In this document: one piece after another, positions 28,052 to 36,640 of the stretch
Position numbering within the stretch: position 1 is the stretch's first letter
Layout: each line of letters begins with the position of its first letter
Source: Micromonospora sp. CP22
GTDB taxonomy: Bacteria; Actinomycetota; Actinomycetes; Mycobacteriales; Micromonosporaceae
NCBI RefSeq assembly: GCF_009712475.1
Contig: NZ_VCJO01000001.1
Location: forward strand, 1-64,000
Reading direction: 5' to 3'
Length of the DNA stretch: 64,000 bases
Notes under the pieces: model-generated
Told to the model about the DNA's origin: nothing
The model's database searches: none
What the model saw: the letters and a program-made list of their open reading frames with translations, nothing else
Translations under genes and position numbers: made by a program

Positions 28052-28945
28052 TCAGCGTGGGATCAGGGTGAGCACGCTGGCCTCCGGCGGGCAGGCGAAT
28101 CGGACGGGAGCGGTCGGGTGGGTGCCGAGCCCGGCGGATACGTGTAGCCAGGAGTTCGACCCGGGCCAGCGGTGCAGCCCCTTCGCCATCGACCGGGGTA
28201 GTCCGCAGTTGGTCACCAGGGCGCCCACTCCCGGTACGCACACCTGGCCGCCGTGGGTGTGCCCGGCGAGCAGCAGATCGAAGCCGTCGGCGGCCATCTC
28301 GTCGAGCAGTGCCGGCTCGGGGGAGTGGGTGAGCGCGATGGAGAGGTCGGCGGCGGAGGAGACCGGGCCGGAGACCGAGGCGTAGTCGTCGCGCTCGACG
28401 TGCGGATCGTCCACGCCGGCCATCTCGATCGAGCGACCGCCGGCCTTGACCGTCGTACGCCTGTTGTTCAGGTCGACCCAGCCGGCCCCGGTGAGCACCT
28501 CGCGCAGGTCCTCGGTGGGCAGCTCGACCCCCTCGGTGTACTCCCGGTCGGGCATGAAGTAGCTGAACGGGTTCTTCCAGACCGGCCCGGTGTAGTCGTT
28601 CGAGCCGAACACGAACGCGCCCGGGTAGTCGAGCAGCGGTTGCAGCGCCCGCAGCACCCCCGGCACCGCGTCCGGGTGCGCCATGTTGTCTCCGGTCACC
28701 ACCACCAGATCGGGGTCGAGCGCGGCCAGCGAGGCGACCCAATGCTGCTTGCGTACCTGGTTGGGGGTCATGTGCAGGTCTGACAGGTGCAGCACGCGCA
28801 GCGGCTCGGTGCCGGTGGGCAGCACCGGGACGTCGAAGCGGCGGAGGGTGAACATGTTGCGCTCGACGAGGGAGGCGTACGCCAGGGCGGCGGCACCCGT
28901 CGCCACGGTCGCGGTCGCGAGCCGGAATAGTGTGCGCTTTCGCAT
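28052..28945 (-). CDS. Membrane-anchored metallophosphoesterase (Rv3683-like)
   Basis: A 297-residue protein from ATG 28945; the frame further upstream is the complement of the YqeY-like gene. An N-terminal hydrophobic segment ([20 protein letters not shown]) precedes the catalytic domain. Metal ligands appear in [49 protein letters not shown] and [15 protein letters not shown]. This YkuE/YaeI type hydrolyses phosphodiester or pyrophosphate bonds, often in envelope lipids. In mycobacteria its homologue lies next to ponA2, matching this neighbourhood. It is divergent from the YqeY-like gene, 25 bases away. Confidence 0.9.
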   Translation of the reverse strand: MRKRTLFRLATATVATGAAALAYASLVERNMFTLRRFDVPVLPTGTEPLRVLHLSDLHMTPNQVRKQHWVASLAALDPDLVVVTGDNMAHPDAVPGVLRALQPLLDYPGAFVFGSNDYTGPVWKNPFSYFMPDREYTEGVELPTEDLREVLTGAGWVDLNNRRTTVKAGGRSIEMAGVDDPHVERDDYASVSGPVSSAADLSIALTHSPEPALLDEMAADGFDLLLAGHTHGGQVCVPGVGALVTNCGLPRSMAKGLHRWPGSNSWLHVSAGLGTHPTAPVRFACPPEASVLTLIPR

Positions 28946-28970
28946 GCCGATCAGGGTAGTTTGACCGTCC

Positions 28971-29426
28971 ATGAGCACGCTGAAGGACCGCCTCACCGCC
29001 GACATGCGCGCCGCGCTGAAGGCCCGCGACGAGCTGACCACCTCCACCCTGCGGATGGCTCTGGCCGCTGTGGGCACCGCCGAGGTCTCCGGCAAGGCCA
29101 AGCGGGAACTCAGCGACGACGAGGTGGTGGCCGTGTTGACCAAGGAGGCCAAGAAGCGCCGCGAGGCGGCTGCCGCCTTCGCCGACGCGGGCCGTGCCGA
29201 GCAGGCCGCCAAGGAGTCCGCCGAGGGTGAGGTGCTGGAGCGCTACCTGCCGAAGCAGCTCTCCGACGCCGAGCTGACCGAGGTGGTCACGCAGGCGCTC
29301 GCTGCGGGCGGCTTCACCGGCAAGGCGCAGATGGGCCCGGCCATGAAGGCGGCCCAGGCCGCGGTGGCGGGCCAGGCCGAGGGGGGCCGGGTGGCCGCCG
29401 AGGTACGCCGCCAGCTGGGCCTCTGA
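28971..29426 (+). CDS. GatB/YqeY domain protein
   Basis: A 151-residue protein wholly composed of the YqeY domain: STLKDRLTADMRAALKARDELTTSTLRMALAAV, SDDEVVAVLTKEAKKRREAAAAFADAGR, EGEVLERYLPKQLSDAEL and GKAQMGPAMKAAQ. The domain resembles the tRNA-binding tail of the GatB amidotransferase subunit, but free-standing YqeY has no proven role. The predicted structure is fully helical. It is followed by a small possible membrane ORF and a strong terminator. Confidence 0.95.
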   Translation: MSTLKDRLTADMRAALKARDELTTSTLRMALAAVGTAEVSGKAKRELSDDEVVAVLTKEAKKRREAAAAFADAGRAEQAAKESAEGEVLERYLPKQLSDAELTEVVTQALAAGGFTGKAQMGPAMKAAQAAVAGQAEGGRVAAEVRRQLGL

Positions 29427-29464
29427 ATCGTCGCCGATAACCGCCGGGGTACGCCCTCCGCGCC

Positions 29465-29566
29465 GTGGGAGGTATCACCGCGGCGGCCTGGGTGAACGAC
29501 GTGCTGGCGCTGGGCTGCCTGGCCGTCCTGCTGCTGACTTCGCTGGCCCGGTTGATCCGTACATAG
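29465..29566 (+). CDS. Possible 33-residue single-pass membrane peptide
   Basis: GTG at 29465 opens a frame ending TAG at 29566, just before a strong hairpin. The product (MGGITAAAWVNDVLALGCL then AVLLLTSLARLIRT) has one transmembrane-length hydrophobic segment and a basic end, a plausible topology. A weak ribosome-like CGCCGTG context and the absence of known homologues leave it uncertain. Its placement between yqeY and the terminator suggests it would be the last cistron of that unit. Confidence 0.4.
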   Translation: MGGITAAAWVNDVLALGCLAVLLLTSLARLIRT

Positions 29567-29604
29567 AACGGGTGGGCACCCCCGACAAGGGGTGCCCACC
29601 CGTT
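29567..29604. terminator. 16-bp hairpin, bidirectional terminator
   Basis: AACGGGTGGGCACCCC (29567-29582) and GGGGTGCCCACCCGTT (29589-29604) are perfectly complementary with a CGACAA loop. It sits between convergent yqeY-side genes and the penicillin-binding protein gene and can stop both transcripts. Confidence 0.88.
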
Positions 29605-29623
29605 CACCGTCAACGAGGCCCGA

Positions 29624-32092
29624 TCAGCCGCCGGGTCGATCCGGTGCGCGTCCGGGCGGGCTGGGCGGGTTGGGCGGTCCGCTGGACGGATCCGTGCCCG
29701 GCCGGCCGTTGCCGCCACCGTCGTTGTTGTCGGCCTTACCGGCGCTGACCATGATCGTCACGATGCCGCCCTTGATGGTGCGACCGCTGGGGCTGGTGCC
29801 GGCGGCGGTGCCGGCCGGGCAGTCCGAGGCGATCCGGCTGGTGGAGACGAGCGGTTGGAAGCCGGCACCGGAGATGCGGGACTTGGCCCGTTCGATATCC
29901 AGGCAGGTGACACCGGGGATGGTGCGCTGGTCGCCCAGGGAGATCTTCTTGCCGGGCGGGTCGAAGTCGATCCCCTTCTTGCCCTTCATGGCGGCCTTCA
30001 ACGTCTTCCACACCGGCGGGTTGATGCCGTCGGGACGGTTGTGCTTCATCTTGACGTTGGTCTGCGGCCAGTCCGGGTCGGCCAGGATGCCGGCCACCGC
30101 GTACTGCTTGGTCATCGCGACCAGCGAGGCGGTCTTCTCGGAGTCGGTGGTGCCGGACTTTCCGGCCACCGGCTTGCCGACGTTCCACTTCACCTCGGCT
30201 GCGGTGCGGCTGCCGCCACACTTGCTGGTGGAGGAGTTGTCACCGACCGGGCAGCGGGCCGCGTCCACCGCCGCGCGGGCCACCTCGGTGCTGAACCGCT
30301 TCTCGCAGCGCGGGTTGGCCACGTCCAGCTTGTTGCCGTCCAGGTCCCGGATCTCCTGCACCGGGATCGGTTCGCAGTACTTGCCGTCGGCGGCCAGGGT
30401 GGCGTACGAGTTGGCCAGCTCGAGCGGGGTGACCTGCGAGACGCCCAGCGTGAAGGCGCCCCACTGGTGTGCGGCCTCCTTGTTGTTGGCGTACTCCGCG
30501 TCCTTGCTCTGCCGGAACTGGATGCCGAGGCGCTTGGCCACGTCCACCACGTTCTCCGCGCCGACCTGCTGCTGCAACGGCACGAAGTACGTGTTGATCG
30601 AGGCGGAGAAGGCGCTCCACATGTTCTGCACGCCGCCGGGCTTCTTGCCGGAGTTGGTCGGGCAGTAGAAGTTGGTGCCCGGACAGGCGGCGGGGCTGCC
30701 TCTCTCGACGATGTACTCCGACTTGAACTGCTGCGGCGCGTTGAAGGTGTAGCTGAGCGGGATGCCCTTCTCCAGCGCGGCGACGATCGTGTACATCTTG
30801 AAGACGGAGCCGGCCTGGTAGCCGGTGATGCCGTCCCCGCCGGTCAGCAACGGGTTGACCGTGTTCGGATAGTTGCCGAGCTTGCCCCGGTTGCGCTGCA
30901 CCGGGTCGCTGTGCGGCTTGTTCTTGGGCTTGTCCGGGTTGTCGAGCTTGAAGTTCCGGTTGACCGACAGCGCCCGGACCCGGCCGGTGCCGGGCTCGAC
31001 CACCGCGATCATCACGGCCTCCTTGGCGGTCACCGGCTTGGCCTCGCGGACCGCGTTGTCGGCACCGTTCTGGGCCTGCTTGTCCAGGGTCGTGACGATG
31101 GTGTAGCCGCCGCTCTTGAGCCGCCGCTCCCGGTCGTACGAGGTCGAGCCGAACGTTTCCTGCGACATCCACCAGCGGTAGAAGTAGTCGCAGAAGAAGC
31201 CCCAGGCGTTCTTGTTGGTGGCGACGCAGCCGTTCGGGGCCCGCTTGCCCTTGACGACGAGCTTGACGGCCTTCGCCTCCTTGGCCTGCTGCTCGGTGAT
31301 CGCCCCGATCTTGACCATGTTGTCGATGACGTAGTCGCGTCGGGCCACCGCGTGCGGGTAGCCGTCCTTGGTCGTGGGGTCGAACGAGGTGGGGGCCTTG
31401 ACCAGGCCGGCCAGCATGGCCGCCTCTTCGACCTTCAGGTCCTTCGGCGGCTTGTTGAAGTAGACCTGGCTGGCGGCGTAGATGCCGTAGGCGCCGTTGC
31501 CGAAGGCCGCGAGGTTGAGGTAGCGCTCCAGGATCTCGTCCTTCGACATCTCCTTGTCGAGCTGGAGCGCGTAGCGCATCTCGCGCAGCTTGCGGGCGCT
31601 GGTGTCCTCGGTCGCGGCGATCACGTCGGCCGGGTGGGTCGCCGAGTACGCGATGCCCATCCGGACGTACTGCATGGTCAGCGTCGAGGCGCCCTGCCGG
31701 TCGGCACCGGCCTTGCTGTTGTTGACGAAGGCCCGGGCCACGCCGTTGAGGTCGACCCCGTTGTGCTCGTAGAAGTCGTGGTCCTCGGCGGCGATGATCG
31801 CGTTGCGCATGTTCTCCGAGACGTCGGAGAGCTTCACGTCGCGCCGGTTCTCGTCGTACATGGTGGCCAGCGGTGTCTTGCCGTCCGCGGCCAGTAGATA
31901 ACTGATCTGGGGTGCGCGCGCCACGGTGAGTTCCTTCGGCAGCGCGCCGAAGGTCTCCGCTCCGGCCTTCGCGGCCAAGCCCGACATCGCCACGGCGGGG
32001 AAGGCCGCGGCGGCAACCACCACACCGGCCAGCAGCCCACAGATGAGTAGCGATGCGGCGTTGGTCAGGACGTTGTGGTCACGTTTCCGCAT
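29624..32092 (-). CDS. Bifunctional penicillin-binding protein with PASTA domain (PonA2-like)
   Basis: An 822-residue class A enzyme from ATG 32092 (GAGGTG seven bases before; an in-frame ATG at 32155 adds 21 residues). After one transmembrane segment (about 12-40) comes the GT51 glycosyltransferase with the catalytic EDHDFYEHNGVD and GASTLTMQYVRMG. The transpeptidase has the SxxK in AGSVFKMYT, SxN in SASINTYFVP and KTG-equivalent GKSGTTDSEK. A PASTA domain (IPGVTCLDIERAKSRISGAGFQPL) and Pro/Gly tail end it. It polymerises and crosslinks peptidoglycan. It is divergent from the WhiB4/WblA-type regulator, as ponA2 and whiB4 are in mycobacteria. Confidence 0.95.
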   Translation of the reverse strand: MRKRDHNVLTNAASLLICGLLAGVVVAAAAFPAVAMSGLAAKAGAETFGALPKELTVARAPQISYLLAADGKTPLATMYDENRRDVKLSDVSENMRNAIIAAEDHDFYEHNGVDLNGVARAFVNNSKAGADRQGASTLTMQYVRMGIAYSATHPADVIAATEDTSARKLREMRYALQLDKEMSKDEILERYLNLAAFGNGAYGIYAASQVYFNKPPKDLKVEEAAMLAGLVKAPTSFDPTTKDGYPHAVARRDYVIDNMVKIGAITEQQAKEAKAVKLVVKGKRAPNGCVATNKNAWGFFCDYFYRWWMSQETFGSTSYDRERRLKSGGYTIVTTLDKQAQNGADNAVREAKPVTAKEAVMIAVVEPGTGRVRALSVNRNFKLDNPDKPKNKPHSDPVQRNRGKLGNYPNTVNPLLTGGDGITGYQAGSVFKMYTIVAALEKGIPLSYTFNAPQQFKSEYIVERGSPAACPGTNFYCPTNSGKKPGGVQNMWSAFSASINTYFVPLQQQVGAENVVDVAKRLGIQFRQSKDAEYANNKEAAHQWGAFTLGVSQVTPLELANSYATLAADGKYCEPIPVQEIRDLDGNKLDVANPRCEKRFSTEVARAAVDAARCPVGDNSSTSKCGGSRTAAEVKWNVGKPVAGKSGTTDSEKTASLVAMTKQYAVAGILADPDWPQTNVKMKHNRPDGINPPVWKTLKAAMKGKKGIDFDPPGKKISLGDQRTIPGVTCLDIERAKSRISGAGFQPLVSTSRIASDCPAGTAAGTSPSGRTIKGGIVTIMVSAGKADNNDGGGNGRPGTDPSSGPPNPPSPPGRAPDRPGG

Positions 32093-32494
32093 CCAGGTCA
32101 CCTCGACAGGGTACGCGAACAGGTAACGAGGGGCGCTGGGGCGTCTTTTCCCCATTTCCTGCGCGCGCCGTCCTCGTTGTGCTAGACGCGTGGCACCGGG
32201 TGTCCGGTTGCGTGGATCCGAGCCGAGTTTCCTCCTCGCCGAGGTTGCTCGCAGCGTTTTCGCGGACCTAGGTGGGGTAAGCGGCGGTCCCGGGCCCGAG
32301 AAGCCGGGAGTGTCCGGAATGATGGATTTCGCCAACAACGTTGCGTAATCGTGCGACTACAGAGCATGATGTAGGCGGCGACAGCGCCACATGTCGTCTG
32401 TGCCGCCTTTGGGGTAGGTGTGCCGGACGATCCGGGGGGATTGCCGGCTGGCCCGCGACGGCGTCGGTAGTACTGCAAGGGGGGACGTGTACAG
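32093..32494. other. Divergent promoter region of PBP and WhiB genes (402 bases)
   Basis: No gene is supported. The sequence is less GC-rich near 32320-32390 (ATGATGGATTTCGCC, CAACAACGTTGCGTAATCG), with an inverted CAACAACGTTGCG-type symmetry, consistent with promoter elements for the regulator gene. I cannot fix -10 and -35 boxes with confidence. Confidence 0.45.
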
Positions 32495-32815
32495 ATGGGC
32501 ATGATCACTGACTGGCCGTCGTTGGCGGCGTGTCAGAACGGGGACCCGGACGCGTTGTTCGTACAGGGCGCCGAACAGAACGTGGCCAAGCGGATCTGCC
32601 GGAGCTGCCCAGTCCGGTACGAATGCCTGGCCGACGCGCTGGACAACCGGATCGAGTTCGGCGTGTGGGGTGGCATGACCGAACGGGAACGTCGCGCGCT
32701 GCTGCGCCGCCACCCCCAGGTCACCAGCTGGCGCAAGATGTTCGAGGCGGCGATGAAGAAGAACGCCAAGGACAAGGCGGGCAAGGACAAGATCCTGGCC
32801 GCCGCAGGCAACTGA
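32495..32815 (+). CDS. wblA: WhiB-family Fe-S regulator (WhiB4/WblA type)
   Basis: A 106-residue transcription regulator. The four cluster-binding cysteines are in AACQNGD, ICRSCPVRYECLADAL (Cys-x2-Cys-x5-Cys arrangement), followed by the family turn FGVWGGMTERERRALLRRHP and a basic DNA-binding tail KKNAKDKAGKDK. WhiB proteins carry an oxygen- and NO-sensitive 4Fe-4S cluster and work with sigma factor. Neighbours (PBP on one side, two ArsA-type ATPases on the other) match M. tuberculosis whiB4 and Streptomyces wblA loci, which guide the assignment. WblA represses development and secondary metabolism in Streptomyces; WhiB4 governs redox balance. Confidence 0.9.
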   Translation: MGMITDWPSLAACQNGDPDALFVQGAEQNVAKRICRSCPVRYECLADALDNRIEFGVWGGMTERERRALLRRHPQVTSWRKMFEAAMKKNAKDKAGKDKILAAAGN

Positions 32816-32855
32816 GCAACCGGCACGCCTCAGCCGCCGTCGACCGCCTCGTCGG

Positions 32856-34004
32856 TCAGCAGCGGCTGATCGCCGCCGCGATCGTCCGCAGCCCGTCGAC
32901 GTCATGCACGTCGGCGGGCTGGGCCGTCACCGACACGGTCGGCACCTGCGGAAACGCCTCGGTGAACCGCGCCGCCACCTGCTGCTCCCGTACCGCCTGC
33001 TCGGCCAGTGCGGCGTGCGCCCGCAGCACCTCGACGGTGCCCTCGTGGCCCCCGGCCGCCGCCAGCCGGTCAGCGGCAGCGCGGCTCTCCGCCGCGCCCA
33101 ACTCGGTCACGGTCGGCTGGTGCACCCGGTTGAGCACCAGGCCGGCCAGCGGCATCTTCTCCGCGCCCAGCCGACCGGCGAAGTAGGCGGCCTCCCGGAC
33201 CGCGTCCGGCTCCGGCGCCGCGACCAGCAGGAAGGCCGTCTCCCGCGCCTGCAGGATGCGGTACGTCTGCTCGGCGCGCTGCCGGAAGCCACCGAACATC
33301 GAGTCGAGTGCGGCGACGAAGCCGGACAGGTCGGTCAGCAACTGCGTGCCGATGACCTTCTGCACCACCCGGGAGAACATCCCGAAGGAGGCGGTGACCA
33401 GGCTGAACATGCTGCGTCCGCCGGTACGCGCCGGAGCGAGCAGCAGCCGCAGCATCCGCCCGTCGAGGAACCGCGACAACCGGGCCGGCGCGTCGAGGAA
33501 ATCCAGCGCCGAGCGCGACGGAGGAGTATCCACCACGATCAGGTCCCACTCGCCCCGCGCGTGCAACTGGCCGAGCTTCTCCATCGCCATGTACTCCTGC
33601 GTGCCCGCGAAGGTGGAACTCATGGCCTGGTAAAAGGGGTTGGCGAAGATCTCCGCCGCCTTCGCCGGATCGGTGTGCGCCAGCACCACGTCGTCGAAGG
33701 TGCGCTTCATGTCGAGCATCATGGCGTGCAACTCGCCGCCGCTGTCCTCGACGTCGATCCCCTTGACCTGCCGGGGCGTGTTGTCCAGCTCGGTCAGCCC
33801 GAGGGACTGGGCCAGCCGCCGCGCCGGGTCGATGGTGAGCACCACCGTGCGTCGGCCGTGCCGCTCGGCGGCGCGCAGCGCCAGCGCCGCAGCCGTGGTC
33901 GTCTTGCCCACCCCGCCCGCACCACAGCAGACCACGATCCGTACTCCCGGGTCCGCCAGGATCCGGTCGACGTCCAGCGGCGGCGTGGCGTTGTCGAAAG
34001 GCAC
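32856..34004 (-). CDS. ArsA/GET3-type ATPase, second copy (Rv3680-like)
   Basis: A 382-residue P-loop ATPase from GTG 34004 (a TTG one codon earlier is possible; no clear ribosome site). Deviant Walker A CGAGGVGKTTTAAALAL is near residues 28-45, switch I DPARRLAQSLGL near 60-75 and Walker B DLIVVDTPPSRSAL near 165-178. Related proteins drive anion efflux or tail-anchored protein handling; the mycobacterial homologues form a two-subunit complex affecting envelope lipids and drug resistance. It is immediately downstream of the first ATPase (about 56-base gap) and overlaps no other gene. Confidence 0.9.
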   Translation of the reverse strand: MPFDNATPPLDVDRILADPGVRIVVCCGAGGVGKTTTAAALALRAAERHGRRTVVLTIDPARRLAQSLGLTELDNTPRQVKGIDVEDSGGELHAMMLDMKRTFDDVVLAHTDPAKAAEIFANPFYQAMSSTFAGTQEYMAMEKLGQLHARGEWDLIVVDTPPSRSALDFLDAPARLSRFLDGRMLRLLLAPARTGGRSMFSLVTASFGMFSRVVQKVIGTQLLTDLSGFVAALDSMFGGFRQRAEQTYRILQARETAFLLVAAPEPDAVREAAYFAGRLGAEKMPLAGLVLNRVHQPTVTELGAAESRAAADRLAAAGGHEGTVEVLRAHAALAEQAVREQQVAARFTEAFPQVPTVSVTAQPADVHDVDGLRTIAAAISRC

Positions 34005-34060
34005 CAATCGAGCGTATAGGGCTGGCTGGCTCCGCGCGCCTGGCCAACCTCAGGTGTGAG

Positions 34061-35038
34061 TCAATCGCCCTGGACGAGCGCGGCGGCGAGCATGTCCAGC
34101 CCTGCCCGGTTCACCCCGTCGGGCAGCAGCGGCAGCTCGACCAGGGGCACGCCGAGGTCCACCAGATCCGTACGGAGCGAATCCTCCAGTTCCCGGCGGA
34201 TCATCAGGTCGTGTGCCTCGTCGCGCAGACCGGTGACGATCGACTTCCTGACCGGCAGCCCCGCCGCCCGCAGGCCGCGCTCCAACTCCGCCTCGGTGAC
34301 CAGCCGTCCTGTCGGCAACGGCGGTCGGGTGCCGTTGACGATCACCCGGCCCAGGTTGAAACCGAGCGAGGTCAGCTCGGCGATCGCGTCGACGGTCTCC
34401 TGCACCGGCATCTCTTCGAGCAGGGTCACCACGTGCACGGCCGTCATCGGTGAGCGCAGCAGCGCGGAGACTCCCTCGCTCTGCGTCTTGATCGGCCCAA
34501 CCTTGGCCAGCCGGGCGGTCTCGGCGGTGACGTTCAGGAAGCGCCCGATCCGGCCGGTCGGTGGTGCGTCCAGCACCACCGCGTCGTACACCCGCCGCCG
34601 GTCGACGGTGCGGGTGGTGGCTTCCTTGACCTTGCCGGTGAGCAGCACGTCGCGCAGACCCGGGGCGATCGTGGTGGCGAAGTCGATCGCTCCGAACTTG
34701 CGCAGCGCCCGCCCGGCCGCACCGAGCTTGTAGAACATGTCGAGGTACTCGAGCAGCGCCTCCTCGGCGTCCACCGCCAGCGCCGACACCTCGCCGCCGC
34801 CGGGAGCGTCGGCCAGGTGCCGTTCGGCGTACGGCAGCGGTTCGGTGCCGAAGAGCTGGGCGATGCCCTGTCGCCCCTCCACCTCCACCAGCAGGGTGCG
34901 TCGACCACCGGCGGCCAGGCCCAGGGCCAGGGCGGCGGCCACGCTGGTCTTGCCGGTGCCCCCCTTGCCGGTCACCACGTGCAGGCGGGCCGGCCAGTCG
35001 AGGACGGCCCGATCAGTCGGTCGCTGCGCTGCTCCCAC
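34061..35038 (-). CDS. ArsA/GET3-type ATPase, first copy (Rv3679-like)
   Basis: A 325-residue partner ATPase from GTG 35038. Walker A TGKGGTGKTSVAAALALGLA is near residues 23-42, switch VEVEGRQGIAQLFG follows, and Walker B VYDAVVLDAPPTGRIGRF is near 150-165. The P-loop has the deviant signature lysine. Shared arrangement with the downstream ArsA copy and with whiB4/wblA is conserved between Mycobacterium and Streptomyces. Function is inferred from those relatives (Rv3679/Rv3680), not proven here. Confidence 0.9.
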   Translation of the reverse strand: MGAAQRPTDRAVLDWPARLHVVTGKGGTGKTSVAAALALGLAAGGRRTLLVEVEGRQGIAQLFGTEPLPYAERHLADAPGGGEVSALAVDAEEALLEYLDMFYKLGAAGRALRKFGAIDFATTIAPGLRDVLLTGKVKEATTRTVDRRRVYDAVVLDAPPTGRIGRFLNVTAETARLAKVGPIKTQSEGVSALLRSPMTAVHVVTLLEEMPVQETVDAIAELTSLGFNLGRVIVNGTRPPLPTGRLVTEAELERGLRAAGLPVRKSIVTGLRDEAHDLMIRRELEDSLRTDLVDLGVPLVELPLLPDGVNRAGLDMLAAALVQGD

Positions 35039-35064
35039 CCATCGAGCCTATCCACCCGCAGTGG

Positions 35065-35622
35065 TCAGGCGACCTCGCAGACCCACCAGCCGGTCTTGCG
35101 GACCACCGTGAAGCGCAGGTTCTGGTCGGCGATCTTCTCGTCGGCGGTGGTGACGGTCACCGTGGTGGTGACGGTCGCCCGGTCGCCGGTCTCGTTGTCC
35201 ACCTTCGGGGTGTCCCAACGGAACCGGGGACTCTGGTGGGTCGAGACGTACTTCTCGACCTCGGCCACCTTGGCCCGGATCTTGCCCTGGTCGCGGGCGG
35301 CGGTGCAGACCAGACTCGCCGCCTTGGCGGCGTCCCGGTCCTGGTAGACCGCGGTCAGGAACTCGTCGACCGCCACCGACGGATCGGCCGCGCCCTCGCC
35401 CGCCTCGGTGTCGCGCAGGGTGAAGAAGGCGGCCACGCCGCCTCCGGCGCAGAGCAGCAGCACCACGACCAGTGCGAGTGTGGCCAGCAGCGCCCCCCGC
35501 TTTCGGGGCGGTGCGGACGGTGCCTGGTACGGCGGGACGCCGGGCCCGGTGGCCGGCGGGGCGGACTGGGTCGGCGGAAGGTCGGTGGGGCCGGTCGGGC
35601 CGCCGGCGGGTGGCTGGGTCAT
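35065..35622 (-). CDS. Membrane-anchored protein with proline-rich head and NTF2-like exterior
   Basis: A 185-residue protein. Residues 1-40 form a Pro/Gln/Gly-rich cytoplasmic region (MTQPPAGGPTGPTDLPPTQ...), RKRG precedes one transmembrane helix (LLATLALVVVLLLCAGGGVAAFF, about 43-66), and the outside part resembles small stress or lipoprotein NTF2-like modules: VDEFLTAVYQDRDAAKAASLVC and KIADQNLRFTVVRKTGWWVCEVA. Two exterior cysteines (in SLVCTAA and the end WVCEVA) could pair. Such proteins often sit beside kinases or envelope genes. It is 26 bases downstream of its strand's last gene boundary with the ATPase start and likely in one unit. Confidence 0.82.
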   Translation of the reverse strand: MTQPPAGGPTGPTDLPPTQSAPPATGPGVPPYQAPSAPPRKRGALLATLALVVVLLLCAGGGVAAFFTLRDTEAGEGAADPSVAVDEFLTAVYQDRDAAKAASLVCTAARDQGKIRAKVAEVEKYVSTHQSPRFRWDTPKVDNETGDRATVTTTVTVTTADEKIADQNLRFTVVRKTGWWVCEVA

Positions 35623-35948
35623 CGGTCCCCCCGGGTGCGGCGCAGCACCGCGTGCGGGCGGTGAGCGTGGGATCGGGTGGCCGGGCCGGGCGCCCGTCCA
35701 GACGGGAAGGGTAGCGGTCCGCGGTCGCGCTGCGGAGTGCCGGTAGCGCCCCGGACAAAGATCACGATCAACTTTCCGCTGGTCGGGTGTCGCAAATGTG
35801 ACCGAACGCGATCAGGCGCGCGCGTCCTGTTGATGGGACCGACGAGCCGGTCCTACGGTCGCTCCGGCACGCCCCGGCGCGGGCCGGGCGGATGGGTCCC
35901 GGACCGGTGGGCGGCGCCGTGACCAGGTACGACGCCCGGAGGCAGCGC
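35623..35948. other. Divergent intergenic region without a supported gene (326 bases)
   Basis: It separates the minus-strand proline-rich membrane protein from a plus-strand hypothetical gene. Frames passing through lack good starts or family-like translations. GGTTTCCGGT/GTCGGG-type blocks are not obviously symmetrical; nothing else is seen. Confidence 0.45.
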
Positions 35949-36440
35949 ATGCGCGACACCGACAACACCCCCCGAGCCCAGTTTTCCACCGGGCTGCGGA
36001 GGGGCAGCCGGACACCCGGTGCGGACTCCGCCGGCCGGCTACCGCTGAATGAGCGCTCGTACCGGCGTCCGGTCGATCCGGTCACGAGTGTCGAGCCGGC
36101 CGGTGGGCGGGAGGAGGACGGCCCCGGCTACGTCATCCACCTGCCCATCCGGGTGACCGACCTGGCCGCCGCCACCGCGCTGGCCGGTCGGGTGGCCACC
36201 TCACTGAACTTCCTGCTCGAACTGGACGCCGGTGAGACCGAGGTGTCGACCGCCGACGACCAGAACAACCGTCACCGGGTCTTCTGCGACCTGCTGCTGC
36301 CGGACCGTACGCGTTGCCCCCAGCCCTACGACCATGCCGGTCCCTGTGGGGAGCTGCCCGCGCCCGAGCAACGCGGCGCCGTCGAACAACGGCCCGTCGC
36401 GGACCAGCGTCCCGCATCCCGGCCGGTCGGCGGACCGTAG
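35949..36440 (+). CDS. Hypothetical protein with Cys/His cluster
   Basis: A 163-residue protein from ATG 35949, chosen because GGAGG lies six bases upstream. The first 60 residues are Arg/Ser-rich and probably disordered. A conserved-looking alpha/beta core follows: YVIHLPIRVTDLAAATALAGRVATSLNFLLELD. Then comes RVFCDLLLPDRTRCPQPYDHAGPC, a C-x9-C-x8-C set with an intervening His that could bind zinc. The tail is Pro/Glu-rich. The family is not recognised. It is followed by the DUF4177 gene after 44 bases and probably belongs to that unit. Confidence 0.68.
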   Translation: MRDTDNTPRAQFSTGLRRGSRTPGADSAGRLPLNERSYRRPVDPVTSVEPAGGREEDGPGYVIHLPIRVTDLAAATALAGRVATSLNFLLELDAGETEVSTADDQNNRHRVFCDLLLPDRTRCPQPYDHAGPCGELPAPEQRGAVEQRPVADQRPASRPVGGP

Positions 36441-36484
36441 GCTGTGCCCCGAAGTGTCCATGCCACCGAGGGAGCCCTCCACCG

Positions 36485-36640
36485 ATGCAGAAGTGGGAAT
36501 ACGCCACCGTCCCGCTGCTGGTCCACGCGACCAAGCAGATCCTCGACAACTGGGGTGAGGACGGCTGGGAACTCGTCTCCGTCGTTCCGGGGCCGAACCC
36601 GGAGCAACTGGTCGCCTACCTGAAGCGCCCGAAGGCATGA
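36485..36640 (+). CDS. DUF4177 small protein
   Basis: A 51-residue protein: MQKWEYATVPLLVHATKQI then LDNWGEDGWELVSVVPGPN, ending AYLKRPKA. The pattern (K-W-E-Y ... L-N-x-x-G-x-x-G-W-E-L) is diagnostic of DUF4177. The stop TGA overlaps the RidA start (ATGA at 36637-36640), so the two are coupled. The mycobacterial homologue (Rv3678A) lies in the same place. Function unknown. Confidence 0.9.
   Translation: MQKWEYATVPLLVHATKQILDNWGEDGWELVSVVPGPNPEQLVAYLKRPKA

Noticed and set aside
29855..31897. 680-residue plus-strand frame opposite the PBP
   Set aside because: Antisense of the PBP, with repetitive Val/Gly/Asp composition.
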